35,530 nt of DNA from Nitrospirales bacterium (GTDB lineage: Bacteria; Nitrospirota; Nitrospiria; Nitrospirales; UBA8639): NCBI GenBank assembly GCA_009377845.1, contig WHTE01000016.1, positions 1 to 35,530 of the forward strand, in the 5' to 3' direction. Positions 19,769 through 28,084 of the stretch are shown in pieces. How positions within the stretch are numbered: position 1 is the stretch's first letter; the number at the start of each line of letters is the position of its first letter. The position numbers and the translations under genes are program-made. The notes beneath the pieces are model-generated. The model was not told where the DNA came from. It did not search any database and saw only the letters and a program-made list of their open reading frames with translations.

Positions 19769-22208
19769 GATCAATCACCTCCGGCTTATTCAAATTTAAC
19801 TCTCCTTGGTCAGAAACACTTGAAACACTGGAAACACCAGTTCCATTTGAAGATTGAGGCGCTGTTGCTGAGCAAGTTGTCAGTGTTTTAGGTGTTTGGG
19901 GTGTTTTGTCCGCACTTCCTTGATGGGGCTCCAAGCGGTAAGCGTTGTTTCCTGTTAAGGCACGCTCGGCTGAGCGAATATAGAACCGGCGGAACAGGCG
20001 GTCCCGTCGATCTGCCAGGGCATGGCCCAAGCGCTGTTGGGCGGCTAAGGTGCTCCGACCACCCCATAGCGTTAGGAGCAGCGACCGTTCCTTGGCGACC
20101 TCAAAGAGATCTTTCGCCGTCACTGCCAGGGTGCCGTATCGCTCATACCAGGCGGCGCAGAACGCCTCCCAGGCCTGAGTGTCCTGGTCTGCTTCCGTAT
20201 GAACCCATTGGCGGTCACCCAAGAATCCTGGAACCCCACAGACCTGAAGGATGCCCCCCAACACTTGAGTCCACTGCTCAAACCGTCCGAGGGTTGCCAC
20301 CCCCGGCGGCCTGCCCGCGTCAATCCAAGCTTGGATCAGAGAAAGACAGGCACTCACCAATTCTGAACGATGTTCCTGGACCCATTCCACCAGATTGGGG
20401 TGGCGGAATCCGGTCCGCTGCTCCGGTTGTTCCAACTTGGAGTCCAGCCGAATGGTCACCACCCTGCGGGCCAATTCGTCGGAAAGTTCCACATTATTCC
20501 CGGTTGCCATCCACACTGCGTTGTTGGGGGCACAGACCATTTCCGATTGCCCTAGCCGGCGTCCCTGCCACTCACTGGCTGTCAGCACCGCCGCCAGTGA
20601 CGCTGATCGGATCGCAGTAACGTTGTCGAGTAAGATAAGGGATGTGCCACTCAGCAGCATGGCTGTAATGCGCTTTTCCGTTTCTTCCTCCTGTCCTGTG
20701 AGCGCCATTACGGGAGCTGGGACACCCAGTGTCACCAGTGCTGCCACATCAGCCAGAAGGCCTTTACCCGTTCCCCGGGTGGGCGCATGAATGAGATGAA
20801 GGGGGGTGGATCCCTGAATCATCTGACGCACAAAGGGAAGGAGGAGAAGAGCGACGATGTGGGCCTTGCTGGCATCCTCCACAAAAGGGAAATCCCCGAA
20901 CAATTCCTCAAGGATGAGTTGTCGAGCTTGGTCAACTGGCATAGTTCCTCGCACGTCCTTCAGTTCGCGCAGGCTCAGGAAGAGGCCGTATTCAGGATCA
21001 TAGCCGTCACGTGTTAGTAACCGCCCATCTGGCACAAACAAAGGCACCAGGCTGATCCCGTTCAACACGGGAAAGGGTGGAGTAAGGTGGGCTAGAATGT
21101 CAGCCACCACATCGCTGGGTGGTCGTGCAGGCTTATCCCCCTTCTCGGTCAACGCCATACAGTCAGCCACCCGATCTAACCTCCCTTTAAGTGTGACGAT
21201 GGTCAGCGTCTCGGCAGCTAGTACGGGTTCGGTCTGCATGCGCACAAGAATCGACCCCCGGCGGAAGATGATCGGTGGATCGTTGGCTTTCTGAAGGGCA
21301 TCGAGCGCGTCATCTACGATCTCACGAAGGAAGCGACCATTCACTTGAATCGTTGGCCGGCCCCTCTTTGGCTGCTCCTCTGTCGGCAGCAGCTCTTTTA
21401 ACTGATCCGTGGCAAGTGCGAGCAGGTCGTCTACCGTGTGGCCCTGTACTAGGTAATCATCTACACCGAGCTTCGCCCCAGTTTCCCCTCCAGGGAGGTA
21501 AATGTACTGGACCCGTGCGCCGCGGTGGGTCAGGAAGCCGCTGATCCTCACCAAGGCTTGATAGACTCCCCGCTTCACCATGACATCCGAGTCGAAGGCG
21601 AGGTAGACGAGCCGTCCGCTAAGCGCGATGGATTCCCAATCGGGCAATGCGGTCTTCCCACCATGTTCGTTGGTCCCGCGCCAGTTCCACACTCCGAGTA
21701 AGGCAATGGCACAGCATCCGTGGGAGACGAGACAGTCTCCCTTTTTGATGCCCTCCGTAATCCATAAAGGGATGTTGGGGTCTTGAAGTTGGTGACGAAT
21801 AGAGGGATGGCAATCGAGTGCCATTACGCTTCTTGCGAGAGTTTCATATTTTATGGGTTTACCCTCTTTAATGCGAGGTGAATCTGGGCGGGCCTGATAT
21901 AGGGCAATTTTCCCCTGCAGGTTATATATGGGGATGAGTAAAGCTGGTACAAGGCACTGCGCGTCTTTAAATCCGAGATTTTTTACATAAGATTTTTTCG
22001 TGATTGTGCGATAGCCTCTAGACTGGATTAGGTTTGGCAGAATGCCACTTTCTTTTGCCAGCATGTCCCAATGGTGGGGGGCCAAGGCGTCAGGTTTCTC
22101 TGAATTGTTGGAGGGTGGAAGCGCCGCTGAACCGCTTTTCGGTTCTTCCGTCTTCCGATGCCCCTGAGTTCCATTGACGTTGGACATGGCATTCTTGGGA
22201 TTGCTCAT
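19758..22208 (-). CDS. TOPRIM-like primase / AAA helicase (DUF3854-type)
   Basis: An 816-residue replication protein of mobile elements. The N-terminal half has a DUF3854/TOPRIM-like primase region: LVPALLIPIYNLQGK, LWITEGIKKGD (Glu in TEG near 152) and VYLAFDSD (near 205-208). The C-terminal half is a D5-like AAA helicase: Walker A APTRGTGKG (475-483, Lys482), Walker B LILLDN, and the sensor/arginine region WMATGNNVELSDELARR. I prefer the ATG at 22208 because it overlaps the upstream stop (ATGA); the longer frame from 22271 would run through the upstream gene. It is expected to start replication of the excised element. Its neighbours are small unknown proteins. Confidence 0.85.
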   Translation of the reverse strand: MSNPKNAMSNVNGTQGHRKTEEPKSGSAALPPSNNSEKPDALAPHHWDMLAKESGILPNLIQSRGYRTITKKSYVKNLGFKDAQCLVPALLIPIYNLQGKIALYQARPDSPRIKEGKPIKYETLARSVMALDCHPSIRHQLQDPNIPLWITEGIKKGDCLVSHGCCAIALLGVWNWRGTNEHGGKTALPDWESIALSGRLVYLAFDSDVMVKRGVYQALVRISGFLTHRGARVQYIYLPGGETGAKLGVDDYLVQGHTVDDLLALATDQLKELLPTEEQPKRGRPTIQVNGRFLREIVDDALDALQKANDPPIIFRRGSILVRMQTEPVLAAETLTIVTLKGRLDRVADCMALTEKGDKPARPPSDVVADILAHLTPPFPVLNGISLVPLFVPDGRLLTRDGYDPEYGLFLSLRELKDVRGTMPVDQARQLILEELFGDFPFVEDASKAHIVALLLLPFVRQMIQGSTPLHLIHAPTRGTGKGLLADVAALVTLGVPAPVMALTGQEEETEKRITAMLLSGTSLILLDNVTAIRSASLAAVLTASEWQGRRLGQSEMVCAPNNAVWMATGNNVELSDELARRVVTIRLDSKLEQPEQRTGFRHPNLVEWVQEHRSELVSACLSLIQAWIDAGRPPGVATLGRFEQWTQVLGGILQVCGVPGFLGDRQWVHTEADQDTQAWEAFCAAWYERYGTLAVTAKDLFEVAKERSLLLTLWGGRSTLAAQQRLGHALADRRDRLFRRFYIRSAERALTGNNAYRLEPHQGSADKTPQTPKTLTTCSATAPQSSNGTGVSSVSSVSDQGELNLNKPEVIDLVN

Positions 22209-22525
22209 TCTGGCGTTCCTTCCCTGGCGCTCGAATCCCCGTGTGGTGGGTTGTTGGCCTGGTGTTCCCATTCCGTCAAGACCGCGAAAAATTCGGCGGT
22301 ATTGGCGGTTATTTCTTGCAAATCCTCACTGGTGAGCGGTGCAGGATACTGGCCCTTCCAGCACGCTGCGGTCTTTGCCAGAAATTCTTGGGACACCCGT
22401 TTTGACACGATGGTGATCCGATAAAAAAAGGCCCTCTTTGGAGGAAGCTTTGGGAAGGAATTCTCCTCGGAGGGCCCCCCATCCAATGGCTTGGATGAGT
22501 TATTTGTAATCTGGTTTTTTCCCAA
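22205..22525 (-). CDS. Small hypothetical protein (up to 106 aa) before the primase
   Basis: No family recognised. The conserved-looking part is the second half (ITIVSKRVSQEFLAKTAACWKGQYPAPLTSEDLQEI ... ATNTAEFF-like text), which reads as a short helical protein. Its stop overlaps the primase start (ATGA), so it is very likely translated with the primase. The start is uncertain: the longest frame begins with TTG at 22525 with no ribosome-binding site, and its first about 35 codons run through a terminator-like hairpin. A GTG start within TIVSKRV, after the hairpin, is possible. Phrase order and short length suggest an accessory replication or regulatory protein, but this is a guess from position. 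Confidence 0.5.
   Translation of the reverse strand: MGKNQITNNSSKPLDGGPSEENSFPKLPPKRAFFYRITIVSKRVSQEFLAKTAACWKGQYPAPLTSEDLQEITANTAEFFAVLTEWEHQANNPPHGDSSAREGTPE
22423..22476 (-). terminator. Terminator- or attenuator-like hairpin ahead of the primase
   Basis: Reading leftward, GGCCCTC (22476-22470) pairs with GAGGGCC (22436-22430), extended by a second inner stem of five pairs (GAGGA at 22441-22445 with TCCTC at 22464-22468), and is followed at once by TTTTTTTAT. This is a good intrinsic-terminator shape on the strand that carries the primase. Because it lies before the primase and inside the longest version of the small upstream gene, it may act as an attenuator that keeps the replication module quiet. 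Confidence 0.5.
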
Positions 22526-22658
22526 AGCTTTTTATGCTTCAGGCTCAGTCTGGCAAGGTTGGGGTGGGCTAATCACAATCGAGAAAAGTCGAAATTTGTC
22601 AAAATAACAACAGTTTGTGGGTATTCGAAGGGTGGATGAAAATAGTTGAATTGAAAAA

Positions 22659-23549
22659 TTAAGGATTAAAGTATTTATTCCAGCGGTCTCGGGCTCGATG
22701 CCACTTATCCTCCCAGAGTTCCGGGTAACGGAGATGAATAAAATGTGAGGTTTTGATGAAAACTTCGTCCGGCATGATGGGATGTTTTCCGGTATCTAAA
22801 TCTTTCTTTCTTCTTGGGATAACTGGAAGAATTAGTTTAACCAAAGGAATAAACACCCAGGTCCAAATATATTGCTGTGAGATTCGTTGGGTGTTTTTCT
22901 CAATCCCAAATTGTTCCAACCATCTCATTTCCCATTCCCATGAAGTGGGTTCTTCCTCATCCTCGCCTGTGGGGCCTTTTAAGGGCATACGTGGATTTAT
23001 TCGGATTTTCTGTTTATACGACCGAATCGATTGGGATAAATCCTCACGAAGGTGTTTCATGAAATTGCGTAGTTCTCTTCCGTTCTGAACTAATTCTTCC
23101 GGCAGGAATGTGAGGTTGAGTAAGAGGTCTTTTTTAAGTCCCTGCTCGACGAGGGTCGAGACCGCTTGCTTACAGTCCTTATTACGCTCGGCTTTCCTAT
23201 GGTCCATGTCTCGTAAGAACCAAGCCAACAGGAGCCATTCATGGAAGCTGGCTGGATCATCTGTCTTGGGAATGAGAGATAATATTTGTCCTGGTATCCC
23301 AGGGTTTCTATCAACCGTTTTGTTCTTTTGCAGCCGGATTGCCCCACGGTGGGTGTTGAGGGTAAATAAGGAAGGACCTTTCGGGCGATTTTGGAGGTAC
23401 CGCTTCCGTATCGTGGGGGGCAACCGTTTTTCTAAGTCGATTTTGGTTTTCCCCTGGCGTAAATACTCTACAAACACCCGAAACGTCCGACCTTTGGCAC
23501 CACATTGCTCACAAAACTTGGGAAACGGGTGCTGGTCGCAGCGATCCAC
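22659..23549 (-). CDS. Hypothetical protein with N-terminal zinc-finger-like motif
   Basis: No family recognised for this 296-residue protein. It begins MDRCDQHPFPKFCEQCGAKG, where C4, H7, C13 and C16 form a C-x2-H-x5-C-x2-C pattern likely to bind zinc. The rest is basic and helical, rich in Arg/Lys and Trp (SWEWEMRWLEQFG, KWHRARDRWNKYFNP). The start is GTG preceded by AGAAGA. It lies leftward, upstream of the primase module, separated by about 130 bases. A DNA-binding or replication-initiator role would fit a basic zinc-finger protein at this place, but there is no direct evidence. Confidence 0.6.
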   Translation of the reverse strand: MDRCDQHPFPKFCEQCGAKGRTFRVFVEYLRQGKTKIDLEKRLPPTIRKRYLQNRPKGPSLFTLNTHRGAIRLQKNKTVDRNPGIPGQILSLIPKTDDPASFHEWLLLAWFLRDMDHRKAERNKDCKQAVSTLVEQGLKKDLLLNLTFLPEELVQNGRELRNFMKHLREDLSQSIRSYKQKIRINPRMPLKGPTGEDEEEPTSWEWEMRWLEQFGIEKNTQRISQQYIWTWVFIPLVKLILPVIPRRKKDLDTGKHPIMPDEVFIKTSHFIHLRYPELWEDKWHRARDRWNKYFNP

Positions 23550-23821
23550 TCTTCTAGCAACGCCCGCAATGGCGGTGAGTTGATCATAGGGCTATTTTGG
23601 TCTGTGGAAAAAATTGGAGAGTGGATACTGCCCCTCCTAAACTTTTCGGACAGCCAATCTCAGCTTGATGACATGCAAATTGCTCAGATTTAATCTAAAC
23701 TAGAACCGTAAAAAAACCGGGTTGGTGCTAAGTGGGATAGATTAACTAATTTGGCCACGCAAAAGAATTGTGAATCCTGTTTTGATGGTAGGCCAAAATT
23801 AACTGAAGTAGGAAAAACAGG
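23550..23821. other. Divergent intergenic region, no gene seen
   Basis: About 270 bases separate a leftward gene from a rightward one, so promoters for both should lie here. It is fairly AT-rich. I see no gene, tRNA or strong hairpin, and no convincing -35/-10 pair that I would stand behind. Confidence 0.5.
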
Positions 23822-24634
23822 TTGGTAACGTCTCCGGAAAAGATGCGGCTCCTGCGGACCCTGGCTTTCTCACAGGGACGAGGCCTGCAATTTGTGCGGC
23901 CCCTTCCCCTTGGGGAAGTGCCAGATGAGGTGTGGGAGGAGCAGCATCACTCAGGAATTGCCTGGTGGCGGGATTCCGTGCCTATTTTTGGGGAGGCACT
24001 TCGTGGCAGGTCCAGCAATGAAATTGATTCCTTTTCTCTTCAAGGAAGACTCGTTCGAGCTCTCTCGTACGGAATTGATGGGGTGATTTTTCCAACTTTT
24101 AAACGGGCTGGTACACAGTTTATCCCGACCTCTGCTACGCAGGGCCGATTTAATCTCTCCAGTGGGCCTGGCACTAAATTTCAACCCGCGCTTATGACGT
24201 CGAAGCATTTGAAACGTGTGACAGGATATTTAGGCGAGACGTTACAAGCAGCCCCGTACGATGACCAATGGTATATGGGGTTAGCTTCCCACATGGTGGT
24301 ACGGATGCTCCACGATGATCCAGCCTTTCAGAACTGGCGACAATATTTGAAGCGCTCCATGGCCTTTTATGCGGGAGAAACGGGGATGGCGGGGAATACC
24401 CGGCTCATTGACGTCTCGCATAGGGGGCATCTTGGGGTGGGCGAAATGATTGTGTTTGGCAATGATCCCATGGGGATGCTGGAAGGAGAAGCCCCTGCCC
24501 TCCTTGAATTACCCTCGTCAAAACATCAATTACCTTCTTGGAGGTGGACAGGTCTTTTGGGATTTGTGGAACTTGTTGCAGACCCTTCGGGGCACAGTCC
24601 AATTGTCGTCGTCCCTGGCGGATCATATGATTAG
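23822..24634 (+). CDS. Hypothetical protein (270 aa)
   Basis: I do not recognise a family. The frame starts with TTG, eight bases after TAGGA; an ATG seven codons in (23843) is an alternative. The sequence looks like a soluble globular protein: GIAWWRDSVPIFGEALRGRSS, a segment GTQFIPTSATQGRFNLSSG, and a His/Gly-rich stretch IDVSHRGHLGVGEM. There is no signal peptide, membrane segment, or nucleotide-binding motif. It is the first of a rightward cluster (this gene, a uracil-DNA-glycosylase-like gene, a HEPN gene, terS), 50 bases before the next gene. Confidence 0.55.
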   Translation: MVTSPEKMRLLRTLAFSQGRGLQFVRPLPLGEVPDEVWEEQHHSGIAWWRDSVPIFGEALRGRSSNEIDSFSLQGRLVRALSYGIDGVIFPTFKRAGTQFIPTSATQGRFNLSSGPGTKFQPALMTSKHLKRVTGYLGETLQAAPYDDQWYMGLASHMVVRMLHDDPAFQNWRQYLKRSMAFYAGETGMAGNTRLIDVSHRGHLGVGEMIVFGNDPMGMLEGEAPALLELPSSKHQLPSWRWTGLLGFVELVADPSGHSPIVVVPGGSYD

Positions 24635-24684
24635 AAAATCATCCTTTCTCATTGTATAAATGCGCACAGCTCGACAGGAAAATA

Positions 24685-25317
24685 ATGACCTGGAATGAAT
24701 GCCAACTCGACATTGCTCGGTGTCGGGAGTGCTGTACTCGGTGGCCAAAAGAAGTCAGGCGTCCCTTGCAATTAGGTGAAATTCCAACGCCTCCCTCCCA
24801 GGTTTCCGTGCTGTTCGTGGGGGTTGCGCCCACACCTGATGAGGGTCCTTCCCAGGGGGGACATTTTTATACCTCTACTCGGGATCTCTTGCGGCGAGGC
24901 TTGTTTGCGTTACTAGAGGAAAAATATGCGTGTTCATTGAACTCCCTCGACCTTCAGGAGGGGAATGAGGCTTTTCATAATATGGGGTTTTTCTTTGTCC
25001 ATACGGCCAAAGTTCGCCCCATTTCCAAGCCGGCTCCCCCACAGCCTCTCCTTCAATACTGCGCCCAACGCCACCTTTGCGCGGAAATTAGTTTTCTTCA
25101 TCCCCAGGCCATTTGCTTTTTGGGAAAGACGAATCTCTCAAGAGTGGTAAAAGATTTATTTGACCATCCAATTGGACTCCGACCGCAACAAGCGATTCTG
25201 GGCGAATGGACGGGTCCGGTGGTGATGGCCCTTCAACCACGGCGTGGGTGGGAAAAGTCTACGCGGGAAACGCTGAACCAAGTCTTGCCAGCCAAACTCT
25301 CTTTTTCTGAACCATAA
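24685..25317 (+). CDS. Uracil-DNA glycosylase superfamily-like protein
   Basis: A 210-residue protein that resembles family 4/5 uracil-DNA glycosylases in layout. It has an N-terminal C-x2-C (CRECC) followed by RPLQLGEIP, then VSVLFVGVAPTPDEGPSQGG, which sits where the family has FVGEAPG(x)DED. Later come FFFVHTAKVRP (counterpart of the NVVKCRP segment) and ICFLGKTN (counterpart of the LG..A segment). The C-terminal PRRGWEKSTRETLN is unlike the usual HPS loop, so activity on uracil is uncertain. The ATG at 24685 is chosen because AGGAA lies just before it; a TTG at 24652 is longer. It may remove damaged or modified bases, including from phage DNA. Confidence 0.6.
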   Translation: MTWNECQLDIARCRECCTRWPKEVRRPLQLGEIPTPPSQVSVLFVGVAPTPDEGPSQGGHFYTSTRDLLRRGLFALLEEKYACSLNSLDLQEGNEAFHNMGFFFVHTAKVRPISKPAPPQPLLQYCAQRHLCAEISFLHPQAICFLGKTNLSRVVKDLFDHPIGLRPQQAILGEWTGPVVMALQPRRGWEKSTRETLNQVLPAKLSFSEP

Positions 25318-25349
25318 ACGGAGCCGTTGAATCTCAGATCCCCAAGACC

Positions 25350-25979
25350 ATGGAAAAACTCACCATCCATTATCAAGGGTATTATGACCGGCTCCACCGA
25401 GCCGAGTCTTGGCTGGAACGGGCCCAAACGATTGACGATTGGGAGGATCAAAGTGGTCCCTTCATTTTTTACTGGATTGCCTTGAATGCCTTGTACGGGC
25501 GAGATAAGCGATCCCGCTTGTCGGAAGATGACGATTTGGCCTGGTTTCTCGATCGCATCTGTCACCTTGATCAGGCTGAGCGAGGCATTTTAGCCGCACT
25601 TAAAGCCTTCAAACTCAAGGCCGACCGTCTCTTAGCTGACCAATTTCTTGTGGAGGGCTATTGGCACGAAGGAAACAGCTCCAAGGTCAAACGCGGTATT
25701 CAGGAGGAGCAGTTAAAGGCCCAGCAAGCGTGGGACAAGGGGAAATCGGATCAGTATTTGACGATCTTATTTCGACGCCTTCGAGTCCTTCGCAATCAGA
25801 TCTTTCATGGCTGTTCGACAGATCGAAGAAGTCTCAATAAAACCTCCCTCCAACCCGCTGTGGAATTGCTGGAGGCACTGGTGCCACAGTTTGTAGCTAC
25901 CCTGAGAAAACATGGCAAGGATACCGATTGGCCCCCTGTTCCCTATCCTCGCAAAGGATCTCCCCTCCACCCGAGATAG
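25350..25979 (+). CDS. HEPN-domain-like protein
   Basis: A 209-residue, mostly helical protein. Near the C-terminal third is VLRNQIFHGCST, in which R148-N149 ... H153 makes the RX4H motif of HEPN ribonucleases. The first helices (WIALNALYGRDKRSR) and the last (PAVELLEALVPQF) fit the family's bundle, and I recall very similar HEPN-like proteins of unknown role in environmental bacteria. HEPN proteins are often toxins or phage-activated RNases. No MNT-type nucleotidyltransferase antitoxin gene lies next to it. It starts 32 bases after the glycosylase-like gene and 142 bases before terS, so it is probably part of the same rightward transcript. Confidence 0.65.
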   Translation: MEKLTIHYQGYYDRLHRAESWLERAQTIDDWEDQSGPFIFYWIALNALYGRDKRSRLSEDDDLAWFLDRICHLDQAERGILAALKAFKLKADRLLADQFLVEGYWHEGNSSKVKRGIQEEQLKAQQAWDKGKSDQYLTILFRRLRVLRNQIFHGCSTDRRSLNKTSLQPAVELLEALVPQFVATLRKHGKDTDWPPVPYPRKGSPLHPR

Positions 25980-26121
25980 GAGAATAGAGCTGTTGTGACA
26001 ACCAGGATCGTGCCAAAAGCCAACCCAAACGGTATACTTCTTTACGAGCTCCTTCGTTTCATTTGGAAGGATATCATGTGGCCAACCCCCCCTTTCCCAT
26101 GGGTGAAACAGGCGATCACTT

Positions 26122-26568
26122 ATGACCAATAAACAAGAGCGATTTGTGCAAGAGTATCTGATTGATCTAAATGCCACCCAGGCGGCCATTAGGGCGGGTT
26201 ATGGACCAGATTCAGCAGAAGTTACAGGGTCCAGATTGCTAAGAAATGTTAAGGTTCAGAAGGCCGTTCAACAAGCTAAAAAGCGTTTGGAGGAACGAGC
26301 CCAAATCAAAGTTGACCAGGTCATTGAGGAATTCCGACGCATTGCCTTTGCCAATATTGGAGACGTGGTTACATGGAATTCTAAAGGCGAGTTGGCTATT
26401 CGGCCACTTTCAGAGATCCCCCCAGAAACTCTTGCAGGGGTCGACAAAATTTTCTTTGAGGAGATAACGAATAAACGGGGAGAGGTACGCAGAACCCTTC
26501 ATGTGCGAATGGGTCCTAAACTCCGTGCTCTTGCCAAACTGGGTGAGCATTTAGGATTTGTTAATTGA
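26122..26568 (+). CDS. Phage terminase small subunit (Terminase_2 type)
   Basis: TerS recognises the packaging site on phage DNA and recruits the large terminase. The 148-residue product starts TNKQERFVQEYLIDLNATQAA, the family's helix-turn-helix signature (N.kqe.Fv.eYl.d.NatqAAiraGY), and continues with SRLLRNVKVQKAVQQ and the central helix RIAFANIGDVV. The length is normal. No large terminase, portal, capsid or tail gene is in the element. A lone TerS is typical of phage satellites (PICI-type islands), which redirect a helper phage's packaging; a decayed prophage is the alternative. Terminator-like hairpins follow. Confidence 0.9.
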   Translation: MTNKQERFVQEYLIDLNATQAAIRAGYGPDSAEVTGSRLLRNVKVQKAVQQAKKRLEERAQIKVDQVIEEFRRIAFANIGDVVTWNSKGELAIRPLSEIPPETLAGVDKIFFEEITNKRGEVRRTLHVRMGPKLRALAKLGEHLGFVN

Positions 26569-26747
26569 TCAAAGTAAACGAGACCCAGCCACGAAACTTC
26601 CCTACACAAAGAAATCTTATTTGTCCATAAATAAATCCCGGCTTAAATCGGGTAAGGCTGCAGTCATAGACATAGAAGAGCCCAAGTTTGTTTGTCCAAG
26701 TGCAACTTATAACCCACCAGTACTGACTCACCAAAACCACCAAAAAG

Positions 26748-26772
26748 AGCCTGGCTCCGGGGTCGGGCTTTT
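26748..26772 (+). terminator. Weak intrinsic terminator after terS
   Basis: AGCCTG pairs with CGGGCT around a GC-rich ten-base loop and is followed by TTTTG. It lies about 180 bases after terS. The stem has one G-T pair and the T-run is short, so it may work only together with the stronger hairpin at 26887. Confidence 0.4.
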
Positions 26773-26886
26773 GTATGAGCAGCCTACCCTTCTCCTTCCG
26801 GGGGATAGGCACCAGCAGGTTAATTTGATTGACTACAAAGTAACGGGCATCTCACCCGTTATCACAGCACTCCTTTGGACGGAGAA

Positions 26887-26911
26887 GGCTGGGAGCAATC
26901 CCGGCCTTTTT
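26887..26911 (+). terminator. Intrinsic terminator of the rightward cluster
   Basis: GGCTGGGA and TCCCGGCC form an eight-base-pair stem with one G-T pair, closed by a GCAA (GNRA) tetraloop, followed by TTTTT. It is the strongest terminator shape in the window and ends the rightward unknown/glycosylase-like/HEPN/terS cluster. Confidence 0.8.
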
Positions 26912-27170
26912 CGTGTTAGTCCCTTCCTTTCTTCACTTCCCTTTATTCATCGAATTTTGTAGGGTTAACCCTGTGCTATCCCAAATTTTCTGGAATAGCC
27001 GCTGCCGCTGAACAACGCACCCTGAAGGATCTCTTGATAGGATTGATCGAAGGAAAGATTCAGGAGTTGACGAAGAAATGGTTGTTACCGAAGGGGAGGG
27101 GGCAGACTGCCCCCTATTCCTAGAAAGGGAAATCAACCGGGAGTTTTGGAGTGTTTGTTTCGATGATAAT
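26912..27170. other. Gap with startless open frame and a strong hairpin
   Basis: Between the terminator and the leftward cassette I see no complete gene. A rightward open frame without a start codon (26998-27123) reads AAAAEQRTLKDLLIGLI, then GKIQELTKKW, and looks protein-like; it may be the tail of a lost gene. A perfect seven-base-pair hairpin (GGGGGCA/TGCCCCC, 27098-27114) lies inside it and could terminate leftward or rightward transcripts, though no T-run follows. Confidence 0.4.
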
Positions 27171-27593
27171 TCATAATAAAAAAAATAACTTATTCCCTTG
27201 GCAGGGGGGATGAGATATAACTTTTGACTTCTTAGAGATCTTTTTTGCTTCACTCCCGGTTGGTCCTCCCTTTTTGTGGTGACCATAAACTAGAGCATGA
27301 GATTCGTTTTCAGGCTTAGGGTCTTTAATCACCTTACATCCAACTTCTCTTGCAATTCCCGCTGTAAATTCTGCAATTACCTTTTCACCAGAACCTCTTT
27401 GGAAAGTTTCCTCTAGAGTCGTTAAAGAAGAGATATCCACTGAAAGAGGATCATCCACATCCTGAAAATTACCGGTCCAGGGACGGAGTTCTCCCGTATT
27501 TTCATCTATAGATGTATGTCTTGGAAGTATTAAACGCCAAAGCTTTTCCTCATTCGCAATAGTCAAGTCGTCCGAAACATCATTAAACAACAT
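27171..27593 (-). CDS. Hypothetical protein, third gene of the TIGR04255 cassette
   Basis: No family recognised for this 140-residue protein. It begins MLFNDVSDDLTIANEEKLWRL, is acidic in the first half (SIDENTGELRPWTGNFQDVDDPLSVDI), and has a Lys-rich C-terminus with HHKKGG. It contains no membrane segment or clear catalytic motif. It starts 14 bases after the stop of the second gene, preceded by AAAAAGAAGA, so it is part of the same leftward transcript as the two genes before it. The region is visibly AT-richer than the defence operon. Confidence 0.6.
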   Translation of the reverse strand: MLFNDVSDDLTIANEEKLWRLILPRHTSIDENTGELRPWTGNFQDVDDPLSVDISSLTTLEETFQRGSGEKVIAEFTAGIAREVGCKVIKDPKPENESHALVYGHHKKGGPTGSEAKKISKKSKVISHPPCQGNKLFFLL

Positions 27594-27607
27594 TCTTCTT
27601 TTTGAGT

Positions 27608-28084
27608 TTAGTCTGTATTTTCAGAAATCCATAACATCATTTCTGATAACTGGTGGGTGTTTGAAGGTAAATCACCTTCTTCTATGGGTAAATCATTTTC
27701 AACCTTTAAATATTCAACGCTTCCATCCAAAAGGATTAAAAGGCTTAATTCCCTTCCATTTACAATCCAATTTAATTGAACCCCTCCACCAGAAATTGGC
27801 ATTATTGTTGGCGAAAAATAACCTCCTTCAACAGAAAATGATAATAGTCTCTTGGCAGTATCTAAGACATTCTCTGGTGGCGGTGGACTTTGGTAAGAAT
27901 CCCAATTAGGGGGCAATGTTTTTAGTTCAAAAATCGTTTTTAATCCCTCAATATAGGAAGAAGGCCAATCAAAAAGATCAACGACATGCTCCATCTGCAC
28001 CTCATTACAAATTACTTGATTATCCTGGGTGCTAAGGTCTTGCAATTCTTTATTTGAAACTGTGCTGTCAACAAATATAGCCAT
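27608..28084 (-). CDS. Hypothetical protein with LPPNWDSY motif, second gene of the cassette
   Basis: A 158-residue protein. The central text TLPPNWDSYQSPPPPENVLDTAKRLL followed by SPTIMPISGGGVQLNW and GRELSLLILLDGSVEYL is a pattern I recall from small uncharacterised bacterial proteins often sitting next to TIGR04255 genes; I do not know its function. The ATG at 28084 is chosen because it overlaps the previous stop by one base (TAATG); a longer frame from 28102 would overlap that gene. No signal peptide is present. Tight coupling suggests that it works with the TIGR04255 protein, perhaps as a binding partner. Confidence 0.65.
   Translation of the reverse strand: MAIFVDSTVSNKELQDLSTQDNQVICNEVQMEHVVDLFDWPSSYIEGLKTIFELKTLPPNWDSYQSPPPPENVLDTAKRLLSFSVEGGYFSPTIMPISGGGVQLNWIVNGRELSLLILLDGSVEYLKVENDLPIEEGDLPSNTHQLSEMMLWISENTD

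Noticed and set aside
19892-20620. 242-codon + strand frame antisense to the primase-helicase
   Set aside because: It is Pro/Arg-rich shadow translation opposite the conserved helicase motifs.
22209-22271. Upstream start for the primase adding 21 residues
   Set aside because: It would overlap the small upstream gene by over 60 bases, whereas the ATG at 22208 makes a tight ATGA junction.
26998-27123. Open frame AAAAEQRTLKDLL... as a gene
   Set aside because: It has no start codon or ribosome-binding site and is only 41 codons; at most it is a gene tail, and it is recorded in the gap description.
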